A stretch of 15,388 bases of DNA, taken from contig JBKJQB010000317.1 of assembly GCA_046594105.1 (NCBI GenBank), forward strand, positions 1 to 15,388. Direction: 5' to 3'. Within the stretch, counting starts at the first letter, position 1, and the number at the start of each line of letters is the position of its first letter. Position numbers and translations under genes: made by a program. This document shows positions 12,884-15,388 of this stretch, piece by piece. The DNA is from JBDSGC01 sp046594105 (GTDB taxonomy: Bacteria; Acidobacteriota; Thermoanaerobaculia; Gp7-AA8). The notes under the pieces are model-generated. The model saw only the letters and a program-made list of their open reading frames with translations, had not been told where the DNA came from and made no database searches.

Positions 12884-13639
12884 ATGAACCGATCCCGTCT
12901 GCAGGAGATCAGGAGGTTCTCTCGCGAGCTGCTGCTGGCGTTCGTCGAGGACGAGCTGGCGGCGCTTGCCGAAGACGAGGCGCTTGCGCTTCTGGCGAAT
13001 CCGTTCGTCAACACGGCGGTTCTGCAGAAAGTCGCCAATTCCCCCCGGCTGGTTGCCTACTACGGGGTTCGCCTGGCCCTGGTCGCTCATCGAGCCACAC
13101 CGCAGGCTCACGCGGTCAAGCTGGTGCACTACCTTCACTGGGCCGATCTGCTGCGGCTGTCGATGGAGGTTCAGGTTCCTTCGACGACGCGACGGGCCAT
13201 CGACACGCAGCTTCTTCAGCGTCTGACGAAACTCAGCCTGGGGGAGAAGATTTCTGCGGCGAAGCGATGCAGTTCGGCCTTGATCAAGGCGCTGCTGTTC
13301 GATCCCGATCCTAAGGTGTTCAGGTCGTTGCTGCTGAACCAGCGGGTGCGGGAGGACGATCTGCTGCACTTCGCCGGCTCCGACCGTGCGCTGCCCGAGC
13401 AGCTTCGCATGCTCGCGTCCGACGGAAAGTGGTCCTATCGATACGCGCTCCGGAAGGCGCTGGTGCTCAATCCGCTGACTCCGCGCGCGGCAGCCGCTTC
13501 CCAGTTGCGATTCCTGTCCAAGCGCGATCTTCGGCAGATCCACAGGAACCCGGCCACGTCGGTCTACATCCGCCGATGCATCGAGAGACTCCCGGGCGGC
13601 GCGGTGGAGGCGGCTTCGGATCGCGGCGATCGAGCATGA
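12884..13639 (+). CDS. HEAT-like helical repeat protein of unknown function, internally duplicated
   Basis: The 251-residue product has no signal peptide, no TM segment and no catalytic motif, and looks wholly alpha-helical. It contains two related halves. ALVAHRATPQAHAVKLVHYLHWADLLRL (about 65-92) lines up with ALVLNPLTPRAAAASQLRFLSKRDLRQI in the second half, each followed by a segment ending RRAIDTQLLQRL or RRCIERL. The pattern of short helical pairs resembles HEAT or DUF2336-like scaffolds. Its C-terminal module also resembles the gene at 14588. The start MNRSRLQEIRRF at 12884 follows a TACAAT box; the longer frame to 12722 is repeat sequence. It lies 106 bases upstream of the RodZ-like gene. 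Function is unknown; a protein-interaction scaffold is the cautious guess. Confidence 0.8.
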   Translation: MNRSRLQEIRRFSRELLLAFVEDELAALAEDEALALLANPFVNTAVLQKVANSPRLVAYYGVRLALVAHRATPQAHAVKLVHYLHWADLLRLSMEVQVPSTTRRAIDTQLLQRLTKLSLGEKISAAKRCSSALIKALLFDPDPKVFRSLLLNQRVREDDLLHFAGSDRALPEQLRMLASDGKWSYRYALRKALVLNPLTPRAAAASQLRFLSKRDLRQIHRNPATSVYIRRCIERLPGGAVEAASDRGDRA

Positions 13640-13680
13640 TCCTTCCGTTGGCCGGCAATGGAGCGGCGAATGATCCGGGG

Positions 13681-13740
13681 TAGAATCCCGCCCGGCGGAG
13701 CGGTGCGCGTGTGCGTTTGGTGGAGCGCAGCGGCGAAGGA
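13681..13740 (+). promoter_or_regulatory. Probable -10 box and ribosome site of the RodZ-like gene
   Basis: TAGAAT (13681-13686) is a good -10 hexamer without a clear -35 box. It would give a 5' leader of about 50 bases, unlike the near-leaderless genes around it. GAAGGA (13735-13740) is a Shine-Dalgarno five bases before the ATG at 13746 and supports that start over the out-of-frame ATG at 13742. Confidence 0.45.
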
Positions 13741-13745
13741 CATGC

Positions 13746-14591
13746 ATGCCTGATCAGGATGCGCAGCCACATTCAGAGCTGGCGTCGTTCGGCGAAGAGC
13801 TCCGGCGCGAGCGGGAGATCCGCGGCATCTCGCTCAAAGAGATCGCAGACGCCACCAAGATCAGCAAGCGGTTTCTCGATGCCATCGAGCGCAACGATCA
13901 CAAGACGCTTCCGGCCCCGGTATTCACGCGGGGATTCGTTCGGGAGTACGCGCGCTATCTAGGTTTGAACTCCGAGGAGATGGTCAATCGGTACAACTAC
14001 GCGGCGGCGGGGGATGACCGGATCGAACAGTCGCCGCATCTGGAGCGGCTGGCCCACCCACCGGCGGCGACTGTGGATCCGCTCGTTCGGCCGCGCAAGG
14101 GCATCCCTCCGCCGTACGCGCGGATCGACCGCAATGTCTATGTGCTGTTGGTCATCGTCGTGGCGTTGATCGGGATCAGCACCTGGGCCCTTCGCCACCG
14201 GCGCGAGGCGAAGAATGACGCCGAGCCGGTCAGGGTGGAACGCACGGCCCCGCTGAAAAAACCGGGTGGGCCGGTGCCTCCGGTGACGAATGCATCGGCG
14301 ACGCCTGCAAACGTCATGAGGCTCACGGTCGATGCCGTTGGAAGCTCCTGGGTAGTCCTGGACGCCGACGGAAAAAACGTTCTCAACGAAGAGGTACGGA
14401 AGGGATATCACAACGTGCTGGAGGCCAGAGACTCCTTCCACTTCCGAACGATCGGCAACGCAGCGGGCCTGCAGCTGACTCTCAATGAGATCCGCATCCC
14501 CGCGCTGGGACAGAACGGCGAAGTCCTTCACGACCGGACCTTTGATCGGGCGTGGCTGGAGCAGCAGCCGGAGAGCCGAAATCATCCATGA
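13746..14591 (+). CDS. RodZ-like helix-turn-helix membrane protein (HTH_25, TM, DUF4115)
   Basis: RodZ links the MreB cytoskeleton to the cell-wall elongation machinery. The 281-residue product has the standard order of parts. A cytoplasmic helix-turn-helix domain lies at about 12-82 (FGEELRREREIRGISLKEIADATKIS and then FTRGFVREYARYLGL). A Pro-rich linker follows, then one TM segment at about 131-149 (VYVLLVIVVALIGISTWAL), and a periplasmic beta-rich DUF4115-type domain at about 190-275 (LTVDAVGSSWVVLDADGK). The linkers are short, so the protein is a little smaller than E. coli RodZ. Its stop overlaps the next start as ATGA (14588-14591). No mreB is in the window, so a role in shape is inferred from the family; a transcription-factor role is less likely. 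Confidence 0.85.
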   Translation: MPDQDAQPHSELASFGEELRREREIRGISLKEIADATKISKRFLDAIERNDHKTLPAPVFTRGFVREYARYLGLNSEEMVNRYNYAAAGDDRIEQSPHLERLAHPPAATVDPLVRPRKGIPPPYARIDRNVYVLLVIVVALIGISTWALRHRREAKNDAEPVRVERTAPLKKPGGPVPPVTNASATPANVMRLTVDAVGSSWVVLDADGKNVLNEEVRKGYHNVLEARDSFHFRTIGNAAGLQLTLNEIRIPALGQNGEVLHDRTFDRAWLEQQPESRNHP

Positions 14592-15388
14592 GCAGTCCGC
14601 CCCCGGCAGAGCTCTCGGCATCCCTTCTCATCCAGCGCATCGTCGGCGGGGAGTATCCGCGCGAGGTAGTGGAGACGATTGCCCGCGGGTTTCTCCCCCT
14701 GCCGCAGGAAGATCTCATCGCCGTGCTGTCCTTCCTGGTCACCCATGCTGACGCGGAGCTGAGCGCAATCGCGCGTACGTCGCTGGGGGACATTCCCTCC
14801 CGAATCGTCCACGGCTTTGCCACCAACGAGGGTGCGTCGGCGCAGCACCTCGGCCTTCTGATGCTGGCCAGCGAGGATCCGCATGTGGTCGAAGCGCTGA
14901 TCCGGAATCGCGCCGTTCCGGACTCCTCGATCGTGGAGCTGGCGTCGCGCGCCGATGCTGCCATTCAGGAAATCGTGGTCATCAACCAGGCAAGGATCAT
15001 CCGCGCTCCGGAGATTCTGGACGCTCTGCTGGCCAACCCCAGGCTCTCCAGCGACGTTCGGCGGCGAGCCCTGGAGGCGCGCGAAGAATTCTTCGACAAG
15101 AGGGCTCGCGTGGCGGCGGCGCAGGCGGAGTTGGACGAGGAAGAGATCGATCTCTCCCTGCCGGACGACTCGATCGCGGATCTGCTGGAAAAGGCGGCGC
15201 TGGAGGATGGGATGTCCAGTCCTCAGGCCCCTCCTGAAGTCGATCCGGCGGAGCTGAAGGACACCAGGAACCTGTCGCTGTTTTCGAAGATCCTCCTGAT
15301 GGGGGTGGCCGAGAAAGTCAAGCTGGCGTTCAAATGCGGAAAGACCGAACGCATGATTCTGGTGCGCGATCACAACAAGCTGGTTTGC
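14588..15388 (+). CDS. HEAT-like helical repeat protein of unknown function (partial, 3' end outside window)
   Basis: The frame from the ATG at 14588 is open to the window edge and gives 267 residues. It begins MSSPPPAELSASLLIQRIVG and is mostly helical, with no signal peptide or TM segment. LLMLASEDPHVVEALIRNRAVPDSSIVELAS and the following units look like HEAT-type helix pairs. An acidic linker (about 178-225, rich in Glu, Asp and Pro) separates them from a second block that is just starting at the edge: EKVKLAFKCGKTERMILVRDHNKLV. That block lines up with EKISAAKRCSSALIKALLFDPDPKV in the protein at 12884. The gene overlaps the RodZ-like gene by four bases, so the two are probably made together. 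Function is unknown; linkage suggests a cytoplasmic partner of the RodZ-like protein, but that is inference. Confidence 0.8.
   Translation, partial: MSSPPPAELSASLLIQRIVGGEYPREVVETIARGFLPLPQEDLIAVLSFLVTHADAELSAIARTSLGDIPSRIVHGFATNEGASAQHLGLLMLASEDPHVVEALIRNRAVPDSSIVELASRADAAIQEIVVINQARIIRAPEILDALLANPRLSSDVRRRALEAREEFFDKRARVAAAQAELDEEEIDLSLPDDSIADLLEKAALEDGMSSPQAPPEVDPAELKDTRNLSLFSKILLMGVAEKVKLAFKCGKTERMILVRDHNKLVC

Overview
The window is high-GC bacterial DNA with tightly packed genes, 4-base start/stop overlaps and long stretches of dispersed repeats between operons. HisZ with a short HisG, a RodZ/DUF4115 protein, a Wzz-like envelope protein and HEAT-like repeat proteins of unknown function suggest a Gram-negative-type envelope. 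An Acidobacteriota-like origin is my best guess from the style of the proteins and repeats, but nothing here proves it. I see no rRNA, tRNA, CRISPR array, transposase or phage gene.

Left part (1-3160). A histidine operon runs leftward: hisZ then hisG, overlapping by ATGA, with hisG cut by the window edge. Upstream of hisZ lies what reads as a complete attenuation control region. A sigma70-type promoter (TTGACG, 17 bp, TACACT) drives an 18-residue leader peptide with six consecutive His codons. A chain of mutually exclusive stems follows, ending in a 10-bp hairpin with six U just before the hisZ start. Divergently, tyrS (tyrosyl-tRNA synthetase) runs rightward.

Middle (3161-5282). About 700 bases after tyrS hold no convincing gene but several palindromic repeats: a degenerate inverted copy of the 80-bp repeat described below, a GTCAT-type palindrome and an inverted REP-like pair. 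A leftward gene for a secreted protein of unknown function follows.

Right half (5283-15388). A probable polysaccharide operon runs rightward: DegT-family aminotransferase, rhomboid protease, RmlA and an NAD-dependent sugar epimerase, the last three joined by 4-base overlaps. Convergent to it is a Wzz-like two-TM coiled-coil protein, and divergent from that is an asparagine synthetase that starts at TTG. Then come a HEAT-like repeat protein, a RodZ-like protein and the start of a second, related HEAT-like protein, which is cut by the right edge.

Two themes cross the window. First, an 80-bp repeat occurs in three good copies, each in the same orientation directly upstream of a rightward gene (tyrS, the aminotransferase gene, the first HEAT-like gene). 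Second, each of those genes, and the his leader peptide, has a TACA(A/C)T -10 box only 5-12 nt before its ATG, which predicts leaderless or nearly leaderless mRNAs.
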